Shown here: in pieces, positions 48,641 to 62,826 of the stretch
Layout: every line of letters starts with the position of its first letter
Position numbering within the stretch: position 1 is the stretch's first letter
Origin: Liolophura sinensis
Taxonomy: Eukaryota; Mollusca; Polyplacophora; Chitonida; Chitonidae
Direction of reading: 5' to 3'
NCBI RefSeq assembly: GCF_032854445.1
Contig: NC_088295.1
Coordinates: forward strand, 14,185,385-14,249,384
Length of the DNA stretch: 64,000 nucleotides
Position numbers and translations under genes: made by a program
The notes under the pieces: generated by a model
Told to the model about the DNA's origin: nothing
Databases searched by the model: none
Seen by the model: only the letters and a program-made list of their open reading frames with translations

Positions 48641-51600
48641 AGCTTACATGTGTAACCGTAAGAAAAAAAAAAACCATGTCTGATTATGGCACACATTAGT
48701 CTGTATTGGAGTAAATGCATCACCAACAGCTAGAAATAGAAACAACATTTATAACTGGACTTGGAGTCTCTAAACCAGTACCGCAACATAACGTTAAGCA
48801 AATTTTCTGAATACAAGACACACAAGTTCAAGTCAATCTACTGAGGTACCTCTGCTATTTTTCAACTTGAAAAGTGGCTTTCATCTCCTCACAAAGACCA
48901 GTACACTTACAAACTGCTTGTGAACACCCTATTTGTTGTTGACAGCATTTTTTATTTTTGTGTATAATACATTACTGTGTCAAGGAGATAAAATCTTTCC
49001 ACTACAAACATACAATGCTTTTAATTTCCTTCAGGTACCCATGCATCCTGGGAACAATCAGCATGACGCTGCTCTATGATATCATACATGTATCTGTATG
49101 TTTCTGTATTTGTCTGCTGAGAAACAGCTCCAAGGTATTTGTCAACATATCTGTCATGACATTATGCACAAACTTTACAACTAAATTCTCAAAGTATGTT
49201 ACTGAGTTTAACTAATCTTGAGATATTATCTGCTACACACTTAATTAACCTTAAAGAGGAAATGATCTTTAAAAGATAAGTGATCTTGAGCATCTTCATA
49301 CCCAAGAGCTTACTCCACATATGGCCACAGTTGTACAATTTCAGTTATTTTGAAAACTTAAACTAACTACATATACCTTAATTCTTCCACCTTTTCGATG
49401 CCCCTGCAACCAATATTTTGAAACATTCTGAGAAAACTATAGGGTGTAGAGAAATAATTTGCACAGTTGTATGAAGTGTGCAACATTAGTGACACAAACA
49501 AATCACTTTAGCGTCATTTTCATTGAAATTGTAGACATAAATCCACTTAGAAAAATGCTTAATAGGTCAAAAAGTTTTACAGCATATTAGACATTAGGCA
49601 AAACAGATTAAATATCAGGTCTCAATCACATACCACTATTTGAGATCATCAAGATCAGGCAAGTGAAGAACATTACAGTGTACGAGCATTGCAAACTAAA
49701 CATTCATTTCATAATACCCACTTTTTTTACAGGTAATTGCATTTTATCTAAAACATAGGCTTTATCATCGTAATAAAAGTTGTTAATCATAATAAGGGAC
49801 ATCTGAGAAGTTATCACAAAAAATGATGAAAAAAAGAGCTTACGCCTGGTCAAAAAGTTCCCTTGGGAACAAAAAGCCTGTTTTGATCTTCTTTCTTTGG
49901 TTAACATAATGCTCGTGTATTAACGGTATGTCTTCTTGTGAATATGATATCTGCATATGGCGGTTTTACAGTAACCACAGTCAGTATGGCCATGTCAAAT
50001 CCTGTGAACAGTCTGACCATGCAGACTGTCACATGGCTACACAAGAGCCTGTACAAGTCCTCGGTGGTCACACACGGTAAGTCTGTAAGAACCACTCTGC
50101 TGTGTCCAGTTTTAATCTAACACCATTAACATAACGGTATTTACCCACTAGGCTCTAGAGATTTACATTCAGTACCACTAAGTAATATTAGAGGTATTTG
50201 ATCTGAGTGAGTTGAGCCTATACTGATCACAGCTTACACCTGTCAAGCATCTACAGTTACAGGTAAATGCCTGACAATCACCCCTTTATGCAGCTGGGCA
50301 GTTACTGGAACATGCCTGTTCCCATATCAAGATATTTCTCAGTCTAGTGATGCTCTACTCTTAGTCTACAAATGCGCAATGAATTACAAGTCACAATGTG
50401 TGTTGCTTTTGAGAATTTCCTGCTAGTACATGCCAAGTGGGCAACAATCCTTCAGTGGTCAGTCAAGCTGCCAGACAAAGTGACACTTCATCTGTCTTTT
50501 GAATGCCTTAAGTGCAGCTTTCACATAAATGCAGCAAGCAGTAATTTGGGCAGACATTCACCAGTTTACATTTTAAAATTTTAATTTCAAATCATACAAA
50601 CGCATAACTTGTGTGTTAAAAGTTCATCATATGTCAAACTTTCTGGAGAGGAATCTGGTCAACAGAGAGGGGGAGTCATTAAAAAAAACAAAAACATCAC
50701 AAACTAATGAATATAGGAAAATTAATAACTGCTGTTGTCATGCAACACTTGATATTTAAATGTGTTTATAAATCACACCTTTCTCCATCTCTACCAGACA
50801 ACCATGTACCTGCTGACAGCCTGTCAAGACAAATCCCGAAAAGAAAACAGAAACAACAGCTTGTCCTCAAATACTGAAATATACATTTATTAAAGCAATT
50901 TACAACAAATATCTCCACATCATTATGTTTAGAACAATACAAACTTATCACAGGCACTTTTCATACACGAGCAGTATCAAGCTTTCCTGGAGGGAATCAA
51001 CGAATAAAAAAAAAAAATTTCAATTACAAAGCAAAAGAGAGCTACATGTGGAGGGGCACATTAAATGCAAGTGTTTCCTATGTGGCTTGTGTTTAGTATC
51101 TGGCATCGTGTACAATTTGAGTTTTGCACGTGTTTCCTATGTGGCTCGTGTTTAGTATCTGGCATATGTGTACAATTTGAGTTTTGCACGTGTTTCCTAT
51201 GTGGCTTGAGCTTATTATCTGGCATACGTGTATGGAATGATAAACCAGTAATGCTCCTGTTCTTGTCAGTTCATGTTAGCATTACATGTCATACAATGTA
51301 CATCTTTTATTCAACAATGTAAGACTGTAAAGATAAAGAGGTAAAGAGTTGTAAAGATATGATCAGCAGTAGTTACTTCATTACAAAGAAAAGACTTGAA
51401 ATTACAGAATTGTTGCCATGCAACTTTATCAAACACCAGTTACACTTTTTGTAATTCTTACTTTTCAAACTGGCCATAATCCTTAAGTCAGGAATAATAT
51501 CTCCACATATCTGCACTGTTAAAGTCAAAAAAAGCTAAAATATGAAGTAAGGTTCATCATTCAGACAACTGAAAACTATGCATAAAAACACTTTCATTTA

Positions 51601-54600
51601 TTTTTTCAGATTTTTTTGAAGAATGTTGAAAGCATTCAAATATTTGAATGCACTGGTGGGCTTTTAGAGCCATACTGCTGGTAGCTAGGAACTTTGCCAT
51701 CACATCACTTTTTTTCCCCTGATATTCACCAAAACGAAGGAATTTTTGGCAACATTATTTCAGTAACCTATTACTCATGGGTAAAAAGAGTTATTCCAAC
51801 ATACAGTGTCACGATAAGAGTTTAAAAAAAACAAAAACATCCTGTGATGCCAGAGTTCCTAACCTTGGACAGTATGGTCCATAAAGCCCACCTTAGAATT
51901 CAAATGTTTCAACGCCTTTAACTCTTTGCACAAAATTCTAAAAAAAATGAACGGTAGTATATTTATGTATAGATTTAAGTGGTGTATTTAGTGATGCCTA
52001 CCTTGATTTTTAGAGATCTTTTCCTTTAAGGATGATACACTTATCTTTTTTAATATTAATGATACATTAATTTTGTTGTAGCCCTGTGATGAAAAAAAAG
52101 GAGTCACATCTTAACAATAAAAGGCCTTATCTTGCAATCGCTGCACAGTGTCATTCATCAATGGGTTGTGAAGATGTACACATGCAAGCAGCCGTAATTA
52201 CCTCTACTACGACATCTTAACCCTTTACCTTATCTTACCATCTGTTCATTTCTTAACTGTGCAACTACAATACATCTTGTGATGAAGTGATATTTATCAT
52301 GGGCAAACTGAGCAGATCAGCTGCTTGGTGGTAAACACTAGCAACTGTACACAACCAACCATGTTGTCAGTCAGCGTAGCATGGATGGATCCCAAAACCT
52401 ACATGTCCAAAGATCTCTTCTTGTGAGAATGAGGCTAGCCACTGCATTCTCTGTCAAAGCAATTGTACCATCATGGTATCACAGAATGAATGAACATATT
52501 TAACCAGTTTGTGAGGCATCTGGCAGACCTATTTACAACAGTATTGCTTATCATTTGTTAAGTTCATATTTTCAGGTAAGAGGTCTAAAAGATGTATTAG
52601 CATTAGGGTGAGTTTTACAAATCAGTATGCGGCCTAATCCCAAATTTGGACTCAGTTTGGATAATTACTTAATTTTGTTTTAAAAAAGAAAATAATGTTA
52701 GCATAATGGCCCTTTGTAATATACTAATACGCAAACACCCAAAACATTAGCAAATAGATTTGAAAGTATGTGTGCTGTGAATAAAAAAAAAAGCTTTGTT
52801 AAACCATATCACATGATATCACTATAATACAACCAGGTCAATGTTACACAAATGACTTAGAGTTTGTTAAAGAAATAACATTGGTTTTTTTTTCAGTGGT
52901 GCTTGAGGTCTGAGATTACCAGTTAGGTTTGTCCTAGGCACTTAACAGGAAATAACTCAAGCCTTCATGAAGAAAACTCTGAGATTAGATAAGAGTAATT
53001 ACAAATCAGCAACATAAAAGAGCCTGCAATATGTATTGACAGAATACAATATTGTCATCATCAATACATCTTAAGAAATAGGGAAAATTACAGGCAAAAC
53101 ATGTCAGAATGCACAAGCAAAAATCCTCACAATGCTGCTAGTTTAGGATTACATTCGTAACGTAATGACATCAGCCAAAGAGAGAGGGTACAAACATTAC
53201 AGACAAATTTGCAGAGGATATAAATACAGAAACAAATAGGACTGAGGTAAAACTGATTGGACTTTTGTTTATGATAGACGGGCATAATGATATCCATGAT
53301 CATCCAATCAATTTTAAACACAAGAAATACAAATTTTTCTAAGCCTCTCACTTCTAAGGCTTCATCTGAACCTCTGTAATGTATATGGATGGTAACATGA
53401 TTAGGGTGGCTATGAGGAATCCCCATCCCATAGAATTTCAAATGATTCTATATCATTTTAATTAGAAGCTCATCTTTCCTGATTAAACATGTTTATGCCA
53501 GACTGTGCAGCCTTCCTTGCAGTTTCATCATTATCACTAATGTGAAGATATTAATAATATTTTAAGGAACACAAGTTTTATCATAACATTCCCTTTTATC
53601 ATGCAATGTAAAGTTGTTCAAACACTAATTAAAGTCACAACACCTTGTCAGGCAGGATTTTACTCCCACACAAACTACAGAACTAGGTCAAGTTAGATGC
53701 ACTGAACCAGGGAGCCTTACAATCTGAATGTCAGGTGTGGAGTTGGTAAAGCTTAGGTCTGTAGGTCTTCCAATCACAATAGCCTCCTTGAATAAAGGTT
53801 GTGTATGCAATACTGTATTATTTTCGATAAAAAAATAGACATACATGTTAACGTAATAGAAAAAAAATTAATGCTGAACGAATAACCTTTCAGGAGAATC
53901 CTTCTTTAACTTTGTTACTCAAATGTTACTTTATTCTTCAAGAAATTATGTTAACATTCTCTCAGATTTCATCCGGTCTGGATCAAAACAGACCTTAGTT
54001 AAATTTAAGGAATAGTTTCTTTACCCACCACCTTTACCTGTACACTTTCATAGAACTTAGTCATAACTTAGTTTTCAGAGACATCATGATAACAAACAAA
54101 CATAACAAATATACAGTGGTCTAAAACAGCCTCCTCAGCTAGTGACAGATAACACAGTGGGCAATGAGAAATGGCAAGTCAAGAATTACATAGTACATGT
54201 ATATGCATACATTTATAAGTATATTAATTTAATTTAAGTAGCAATAATACAGATGATTATAAATTATCGGTAAATAATGTATATGGCCTCACTGGATATT
54301 CCGAAACATTATGCCATATGTACGATACAGTGAAAAGTGTATATACCGACACTGAGACCTGACTGTGTCAACACTATTCTTTGCATCTTAAACATGTGTT
54401 GAAAAAACAATAAACATATATACACTCTGACACAACTTGTATGTACCATATCACCTGGAACTATAGGTTGATATTGTACAAAGATAGTACTGTATGCTTT
54501 AAGCAGAGTCAAGTGCACTTTAATTCCCTTGTAAATTAGTATATGTACATTGTAATATGATAACACTAATTGTATAGATGTTTCAAATAATCACAGTTCC

Positions 54601-54621
54601 CATTTGGATGTAGCACTAGTT
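48641..54621. other. Gene-poor interval between the myosin 5' end and the CCP110 3' end
   Basis: No exon with protein similarity was recognised. It should contain the myosin promoter near 48640 and the CCP110 3' untranslated region below 54622. A three-copy 60-bp repeat is at 51071-51232. The rest is AT-rich with short chance open frames. Confidence 0.4.
51071..51232. repeat. Three-copy 60-bp tandem repeat
   Basis: Units begin GTGTTTCCTATGTGGCT at about 51071, 51130 and 51190; the third decays after 'atctggcata'. The first two copies differ by only a few bases. Confidence 0.9.
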
Positions 54622-57600
54622 TCATCTCCAGGCTTTCCCTGACTTGGATTTCCCTGAGGGCTTCGTAGCTGCCACGTTTGCTGCTGATGTAGCACTAACA
54701 GGTTTGGCTTTGACAAGCAGAGATTTGGATGGACGGCGATGTTCAGGAGCTTGGGCTTGTGTGAAAAGAAAACAGAACCTCAGTATTAACCAGGAGAGAT
54801 CTGATGTGGCCATCTGATTGACAGATGAATGATTGACAACTTTATTATTTACTATATGTTGATGAAACATATGAAAGTTGACCACAGTAATATTTTAAAG
54901 GTAAGACCTCAGTACTATGAATTTCATGCACAAAGGTTATCAAAAAATGCTATACATTTCATAATCTAGTAACATCTAGAGAAACTTTTACAGCACTGAC
55001 TCACCTCCAGTCAAACTGGGTTTCCTCCCTTTAGCTGCCCTGTGTGTGTTGACAACAGTTACTCTGTCAGGAGCAGTCCTTGGTCGGTCTTTGTTTGATC
55101 TGTGGGTTGTGTAGAAAATAGAAAGTTCCATCAGTAATATCACAATTTACTACAACGTAGAAATAACACATCAAGGGAGACAACTCAGTCATGAATACTA
55201 CTTCACATCACCTGAATAATTTTCAGTTGTAAGATATTATTAAAGCTGTATTATCTGCCAGATGAGGTACAGATAGGCATTATTCAAACTGGTTGATTGA
55301 GATTTTTCCCAACTTCTGTCAAGTACTTCAGTGTAAAAAAAAAACAACACATTTTTATCATGCTCCTGTTATACAATTAGAAAAACTTGGTATATTATTG
55401 TGCAATTCCACTACACTATCTGAGCATCAATCAACTGAACTCACCTAACTCTTGGTTCCTCCTGTGAGGGGTGGATGGGGGAGATGTGACCTTGGATAGG
55501 TCGTAATGCCCTGGATAAGAGAAATTGGTAGTGTCGTCTTAAAGGCCCACTGGAAACAAAGTAACAGGCTTACCAGCCACCACCACAACCACCATCACCA
55601 TCATTGTCACTAATGACATCTTGGACATATTAATTTCTTTATATTTATTTCTGCCTTCCTCATTCCAAGCAAAAATTACTGTCAGCTTGGTAAACACGGA
55701 TATACATAGTGTGAAAATATACTTATATATTTACTTACTTAATTCATTAGTGTTTAACGACATATTACATGTAGTCCAGGGTCATGGCCAGAGTAAAGCC
55801 TTGGCCAATTACCACATAATCCTCCTGACTTAGATCTGCCCCGGAACCAGTGAGACTCAAACCTGTTAGCACACTGGTCTAGCACACTGGTCTGGCCACT
55901 ATCATTTACAACAATGCCTTATCCAAACCTCACTAGAAATTATCAATTCTTGACTACTGAAGGTTAAAGTAACATGCAAGGAAATTTACCTGTTTGACTA
56001 CTTTGCAGATTCCTTCCCCACTGACAGGACAACTAATTATTCTACCCACCTGAGATCCATGCTCCTGGCCTGTTTAGGGCTGCTAGTTTCTGGGGGAGGA
56101 GCAGACTGGGGACGACTTGTGCCAAACACAGAGGCCTCAGCAGCTCTGAGCGTGGAGTTAAGGTTAAAGGTACAAGCTACAATGCAGACAGAACTTGTTT
56201 ATTTCTGTCAAAGGTTTGTCAGTGTCCAAGAATACTACACTTTGGCAACAGAAGTCAGGTTTAAGGGTGGTAGAAAATGAAACCATAGCATCTTGTCTAA
56301 CACCCAACAAACCTCATAACACAAGGCTGAAACAAAGCCAGCAACAGCTGGATTAAAACATACAGCCTCATTAGACTGCTTCGACACTTCAGTGAACTGG
56401 GACATCTGAAGAGAAATATATATAATTTTCCACCTGTGAATTTAACAATGAATTCCACAAGAAAATATGAATACATCAGCTTCAAATGAAAAGGATACCG
56501 TGCTCTTTTCTTCCTTTCTATGGCCTTGAGTGTGGCCATGCTGACTCGTGGGTGAGATCTGTCCACACTCTGCTCCTACAATATAAACAAAACATGGTTC
56601 TCACTCAGATAGAAACTTCTGTAAACACTAAAGTTCAAATCAAGTCTTCATTAAATGTTAGGGAACACTTTACCAGGAAGTTCAACACATTAGGTGTATA
56701 AATTACTTTATCTACTGTCGTCCTCCTAATATAAAAGGCTAAATACAACCTGAATGCTTGTGATTAGTTCAAACAAAACCTCAATGTCTAAATCATAAAG
56801 AACCAACGTTTATAATCACAGGTCACGTACAATGAAAAACATAAATAACTACTTGACAGTTCTGAAATACCAACCAGTTCTTTGAAGCGTCTTTCCAGTT
56901 CAAGCTGACGAGAAGCTGATATCATAGCCATCCTCTCCAAGGGCGAAATCTCAAAGAAAACTTCATGAATGTCCAATAGGGCTGCCTGAAGCTGTAAAAT
57001 AAATATTTCCTACAACCTGAAAAACTTACTTCAATCAAATGGGATATAACCTGTGGATACCAGGGTTAGAATTTCGCCGCGCATCCATGAATCCATTCGC
57101 GCAAACATTCACCTAAAACGGCTTGACCTTGGATTCGCGCGAAAAGGAAAAAAAAATCTTTATTAATAATGTCCATGAAGGGCTGGTGTTAACGTCACTT
57201 TTCTTCCAGGTTGTTGTTGCCAAAGTGCTTGACCTAACGACAACCAAAAAACGGGTCAGACAAATTTTTCTGTACCACGAGTGTTAACTGGACTGAAAGC
57301 GACATTTAGAAGACAAATGACCAATCGCTATGGCCGAAACTATTTAACACATTACGTAAACTCCTGGTGTATAAGACAAAATAATCTCTGTTTTCACGCA
57401 GATGTCTAATGTCAGACTGTTTTTGTTTTTAAGCAGTCACAGAGAAAATAAATCCGTACAAATTAGAATTTAAAATCTGATTACAAAGTATTCAGTCTGC
57501 TTTATCTGATCATCTAGTTTATTTACCACAGATGTTGCTGAGGTTATCCTTTACAATGCAGTCGGTTGTGCGAGCAGTATGGTTGACGATGGGACTGGCA

Positions 57601-60600
57601 AAACCATATCGAAGAAGGCTCTTTCCTTTTGAGTGGAAGAAGTTGTTTCCAGTAGCACCAGAACTACATGTATGAATAAAGGACTTTAGCAGTAAAGCCA
57701 CCTCTTAGCTAACATAAAGCAACAGCAAGTATGTAAACACTGTTTAAAAGGTTTAAATGAATTTTGCTGCTTCAAACATGTTTAATTTTCTGTAAAACAA
57801 ATCTTAGTTCGGATCCAAGAATTCTCGCAACAGACAGACATGGGAATCCAACTGGATTCTCCTCCAAGTATACGAAATTCTAACCCTGGATACACATTTC
57901 TAGACCAGTTTTAGTCATCACTTTTTTTCAGTGTTTCCTAAAAACATACAGTATGAGTCAACTCATAGTTAATTTTCCATCCGTCAACTGGAGTTTTTTT
58001 CCTGTTTACATTTTACACTTTACCTGTGCAATGATCCTTTCCAAAAGGTCCCTGTCCTGCATCGAAAACTTGCCTTGTTTGATAGGTGTCTCAGACTGAA
58101 AATTCAGCGCAAAATCTCTTGTGTCCTGCAACAAATGGAGCAGAATAATCATGTTTACTTCTACAGAATTCATGACATGCACCCAAAAGCTATAATATGT
58201 TATTCCAACATGTATATGAATTACCAGAAACAAGATCAGTACTGTCTGATATAATTTATCATTGAAACATCACAAACTTGAAAATATAATCAAATATTCT
58301 ACAAATTTCATCCAAAACAGAAGAAGTAAGACAACTCTTTAGAGATCTTTTGTAATGTTCACAACTTTTGGAGAACAAAATAGGGTACATGTATGGAATA
58401 CAAATTACTTACTCTAACAGTCTTGATTAGGTTCTGTACTTTCTCAGTTCTCAACAATCTCCTGGTTAAGTAACCTTTGACAGCAGCAGATACTCGGTCA
58501 AAACACTGCTTCATCCCAGTCTCACTAACCTATGATGATTCACAACAAATACCACTGCCACTCAAACAACATGAACCCTGGAGATACATATTCAATAAAT
58601 AATAAGTATGTAATACTAATACTGAAGATCCACATGTTCTTTGATACTGTATTTAAGCTCATCAGAGGAGTAACATGTAAAGGTATCAGAGTTAATAGTT
58701 ATCATATGAAGAAGAATCAAACTACAAAAAATCTATCCATTTATATCAAGCAGTTATCCTATGCTCTCCATGTAAGTTTTACCTTTTCAGGCACAACCAG
58801 TCGCCTGTTTGATCTGGGACGCGGGGCATTGCGAGGAGATCGTAGGACAGGTTTACTGACAGGTTGCTGATAGCTGGGCTGGGGAGGAGAGGAAGGATTC
58901 CCAAACAGGGACTGCTTGGGGGTCGTCCTGCTGAAGGTGCTTACAATGGAGTTGTCCTTGTCACTAGGGTGTTTAGTAAGACTGGGACTAGAGATGTACG
59001 AGTAAGATGAGCTTGATGTCTGAGCTAAGGACGGATCACGCGACAGCTGTACACTCCTTCTTTCATCAACAGACTGGGGCAATTTTCTTTCACCAATGCC
59101 CTGGTCACCTAGAAACTCCTGCTGTTCACCAATCAGACGACAGCGTTCCTCAATCTCTCGCTGTAAAAGAAGCTGCTCCCGTTGCTGTTGTTGAAAGAGT
59201 TGCTCCAGCTGTAATTTTTGCTGCTCCACCATTTTCTTCCTGATTATATCAAAGTGACTGGTCTGTACATCAAACAGTTCCTCTTGTGACATGTGGTTTA
59301 TCTTACTGTTATCAAAAGTGAAGCTGGACAGTGAGCTAAGTGCGCAGCTCTCCAGAAGGTCTGACATACCTGGAGGTACTTGGCTCAACCCGCTGGCTGG
59401 CTGCCCAGAGCTCGACATACTTCTCCAATCAGACTTGCCCATCTCATTGGACTGCTGCCTGACAGAGTCCAGGTACCGATTCAGGTGCTCCTCCTTTCCC
59501 TCACGCTCTGCTTGCAGCTCCACCTGGCTCACAGGGTCTACTCTCTCCTCATCCAGCTCACTGTAATCTAGCTTCCTGTTGATGCGCTGACTTGGCGGAT
59601 CACTTTCTGAAGGCATAGATGTAACAGTCACTGTTTTAGTCTGATCCCCAGCAGGGTGTGGACCAACACTATCTCTAGATGTACTGGACTCTGGGCTCTT
59701 GTCACGAGCCATGTTCTGTATACTACAGGCTCGGACAAGAGCTGGCGATGGTTGTTCCAGAGTATAGGATCCTTTACGCGTGTGTGATTTCTTGCTGTCG
59801 CCTTCTTTCATTTGAATACTGGACTGTTCACGATCAGATTTTGATGTGGACAGATCAGTTGCAGGAATGTTCATCTTTGGCACCTGGTATGAATTTGCAC
59901 CTACTATATAATGATCAGAAATATTTGATTCCACAGTTTGTCCTGGAAGAAACATTGAACTTTTAATAGTGCTAACAGAATCTCCTGTCATGTTAGACTC
60001 TACACTGCCACGTTCCCTTATGGTCTCAGTGTCAGCTGAGGTTGTCAAGGAATGAAGACTGACCCTTGACAGATTGGAATCAAGACGAGATACTGGTGAA
60101 CCCCCTTGATAATTTTCTGAAGTCTTACTACAGTCCAAGTTCTTAGGAATAGTCAGTGGAGAACTTTTTCCTTGAGAAAAACGATGATCCTTCATGATGT
60201 CACTTTCCTTGGCCACAGACAACATAGGTTTGCCTTGGCGAGGACTACTGCTTGTCTCAGTGGTAGCCATGCATTCATTTTCCTTATCTGAGGTCTCCCC
60301 CTCAGCCGCGTAAGACTGGAATGGCACATGTTGTCCCTCAGATGCTAGAAGTGTGTCCTTACTAGAGCTGACGGATGACTCCAGTTCAGGACTCAGTACA
60401 ACCTTACTCAATAGGCTCTCAGGTTCACGTGGATCATGGTTTGTATCGTCATTTTGTTCCTGTGCTTGATCCTGTACATTTTGTTGGTTAGTTTCAGATA
60501 GCATCTCTTTCCTCCTGGCCATAAGGTGCTCTAGGAGTGTTTCAGAGGAGGGCCTTTCACTGAGTGCAGCTGCACTAGATCGAGGTGTGCTTCCCGCAGA

Positions 60601-62826
60601 CTGAAGTGATTTCTGTAAGGTGGAACTCTCACCAGATTTATTGTCTGTATAGATCTCTGTCACGGTTGACGCAAAGTGAACTGTGTTCTTAGGAGATTTT
60701 GGAGATCTGATCGAGTCTGTGCTTTTGTCATCAACAGAAAGTTCATCATGTACAATGCCAAGCATAACAGACTTGATTGTTGAAGAGCTTTCATTGGCAA
60801 GATTTTCCACAGATGATGCCATCACCTCGGCTATAGTGTCATGGCTGGTGTCTTTTTTTAAAGCATCGTAGTACAATTCCACATGAGCATCCATGTCACC
60901 ATGCTGCACAGCACTGCTATCAGATGTTAAGTCTCCAGTTACATTAAAATACATTCCTGTTCCCATCTCACTGTGCGCACTACTACTGGTAGATGTCAAA
61001 CTGTCTTTGATGTTTAGCTCTCTGGACAGCTTGGCTAACAACTGACTGATCTGTTTTTGTTTCGTGGATGTCAATGGTAGCCCATCATACTCTGTGGGCA
61101 GGGACAACCCCATCTCCTCCAGAGACTGATAGTCCGAGAGGGACTGGAGAAAGGAAGGAACGGTTGGTTCACCAGAACCTGAGGACCCATCCTCTAAATG
61201 AAGACAGCCTGGGGCTGACTCAGTTAGAAACCCATCACCCTGTGAACTGCTGGCTGTACCCATATCTTCAGTAACTGTTACATTTTCTTTGACTCTGGTA
61301 ACCATGCTCTTCTCTACAGGACCATTCCTCACTGTACCATGGAAAGGCTTGTTTCCAGATTCCACTTTACATTCTGGTGAAAGCTGGTGTGTGGACATGT
61401 GCTGCCTTGATTTTACCTTGTCATCAACTGGTGAAGACGACATGCTCTTCTGCAGACAAATAATACTCTGTAAAGCAGAGTTGATATATACATAAGTTAA
61501 TTTTATTCCCCATATTAATCTTTAGGTGACACCAATTTTATTTTGTGTTTTACAGGCAAGCTCTGCTGATGCCCAAAAATTCCATAAACATAATAAAAAT
61601 AACACTGAAAATCTACCTTTTTATTTTGTCCAATCCTGAGGGGTTTAATGAATTTTCTATTTTTCGAGGCTTTCTGATCATGTAAATATGTCTTCAACAG
61701 ATTAGATGACTTTTTAAAGTTTTATTTTATATTTTTATATCCTCCTCCAGCCTTGAAAATAGAGCTACACAGCCCATAACCTGCCTGATTTAAACTGGTG
61801 TGGCCTATAAACCACTCCTTCAGCCAATATGGTCAATGTTTGTTCATTTTTACTCATAACTCCCACACTTTCAAAATCTAATCGTACACTTGTGGTCAAT
61901 TTTACCTGCGTATCTTTCAGAGAGGTTTGGGCCTTATCTGTAATTTTTTCCTTTTTCCGTGAATTCAGCCTTGTTTCAGCATTGCATGCCTGTTGCTTGT
62001 ACATCAACATTTCTTCCCTTCGTTTCTTGGTCATCTGTAGAGAAAAGGAAATACTATCTCGTTCAACAGAAGAAAAATATACAACAACACATTAGATATA
62101 TGTTTATGTAATAAATGACCGCAGCACCATACATGTAATCAATACATTTAGATCACTTCTGCCCACAAAATGAGATTTAAGCCTACTTTACTGAATAACT
62201 ATGCCATTTACAAAACCATTAACAATATTTTTATTTCTAGGCATGTCCTGAAATGTTTGCCTACATCTACTGCTGTTTGATTTATTCATCCATTTATTTG
62301 ATTGGTGTTTTACGCCGTACTCAAGAATATTTCACTTATATGGCGACCGTCAGCATTATGGTGGGTGGAAACCAGGCAGAGCCCAAGGGAAACCCACGAC
62401 CATCCGCAGGTTGCTGGCAGACCTTCCCACTTACGGCCGGAGAGGAAGCCAGCATGAGCTGGACTTGAACTCACAGCGACCGCATTGGTGAGAGACTCCT
62501 GGGTCATTGCGCTGTGTTAGCACGCGAACGAACTGGGCCACGGAGGCCCCACTGCTGTTTGAAGGGTGTCATACATTAGTACAGCATAAAGTAGTCACGC
62601 AGAAGTATGTGCAACAATACAAAATCAAATTTGTAAATCAAATCCTTACCATTGGAGGAAGTATTGGTACACCACCAAATGTGACTTTTGAGACAAAGTT
62701 GTTTTCCATGTAGTTTGTTATTGAAGAAATGTCCAATGAGTCAAGTTTATCCCCCTTCTCCTCAAAGTAATCCATCATCTCCTCCATGTTAGAAGATGTA
62801 AGACTTCCAGCACTACAATCCTGCAT
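54622..62826 (-). CDS. CCP110: CCP110 / CP110 centriolar coiled-coil protein
   Basis: Eleven coding exons: 62826-62650, 62034-61906, 61449-58783, 58529-58413, 58125-58024, 56991-56875, 56575-56499, 56145-56050, 55510-55445, 55099-55005 and 54749-54622 (stop included). The sum is 3771 nt (1256 aa plus stop) and all phases agree. Three parts identify it. The N-terminal block FGGVPILPPM..KKRREEMLMYKQQA matches the GVAILSPL..KR.EM..EKQKA block of vertebrate CP110. Near residue 920 there is a Gln-rich, charged coiled coil (REQLLLQREIEERCRLIGEQ). The C-terminal block holds VKGYLTRRLLRTEKVQNLIK, NFQSETPIKQGKFSMQDRDL and LLDIHEVFFEISPLERMAMI. CP110 caps the distal ends of centrioles with CEP97, limits their length and blocks ciliogenesis until removed. 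The middle, in one 889-codon exon, is Ser/Thr-rich and probably disordered. It is longer than the human protein (about 990 aa). The ATG is preceded in frame by TAA six nt upstream. Confidence 0.93.
55735..55900 (-). mobile_element. Possible SINE remnant in CCP110 intron
   Basis: 'ttcattagtgtttaacgaca' followed by 'gaaccagtgagactcaaacc' and 'gttagcacactgg' resembles a minus-oriented SINE ending in a tRNA-like head (complement of a B-box-like 'ggtttgagtctc'). The match to the other copies is weak. Confidence 0.35.
57056..57893. mobile_element. Non-autonomous DNA transposon in CCP110 intron
   Basis: The element 57061-57888 begins CAGGGTTAGAATTTCG and ends with the exact complement CGAAATTCTAACCCTG. 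Both ends are flanked by GATAC (57056-57060 and 57889-57893), a probable 5-bp target duplication. Beyond the perfect 16 nt the ends stay loosely complementary ('gaatcca' near each end). The CAGGG start recalls hAT-type ends, but those usually make 8-bp duplications, so the superfamily is open. No transposase frame is present in 828 bp. Confidence 0.8.
62281..62551 (-). mobile_element. Full-length tRNA-derived SINE, minus orientation
   Basis: It is the best preserved copy in the window: tail complement TTTATTCATCCATTTATTTG, 'ggtgttttacgccgtactca', 'agaatatttcacttatatgg', 'gcattatggtgggtggaaac', 'ggttgctggcagaccttccc' and 'ggacttgaactcacagcgac' (B-box complement). It ends in 'gggccacggaggcccc', the complement of a tRNA-like start. 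It lies in CCP110 intron 1 and seems young. Confidence 0.9.

Noticed and set aside
49901-50120. Overlapping 60-codon frames on both strands that look unusually non-repetitive
   Set aside because: There are no splice-bounded exon, domain or neighbouring exons to join; too weak to call a gene.
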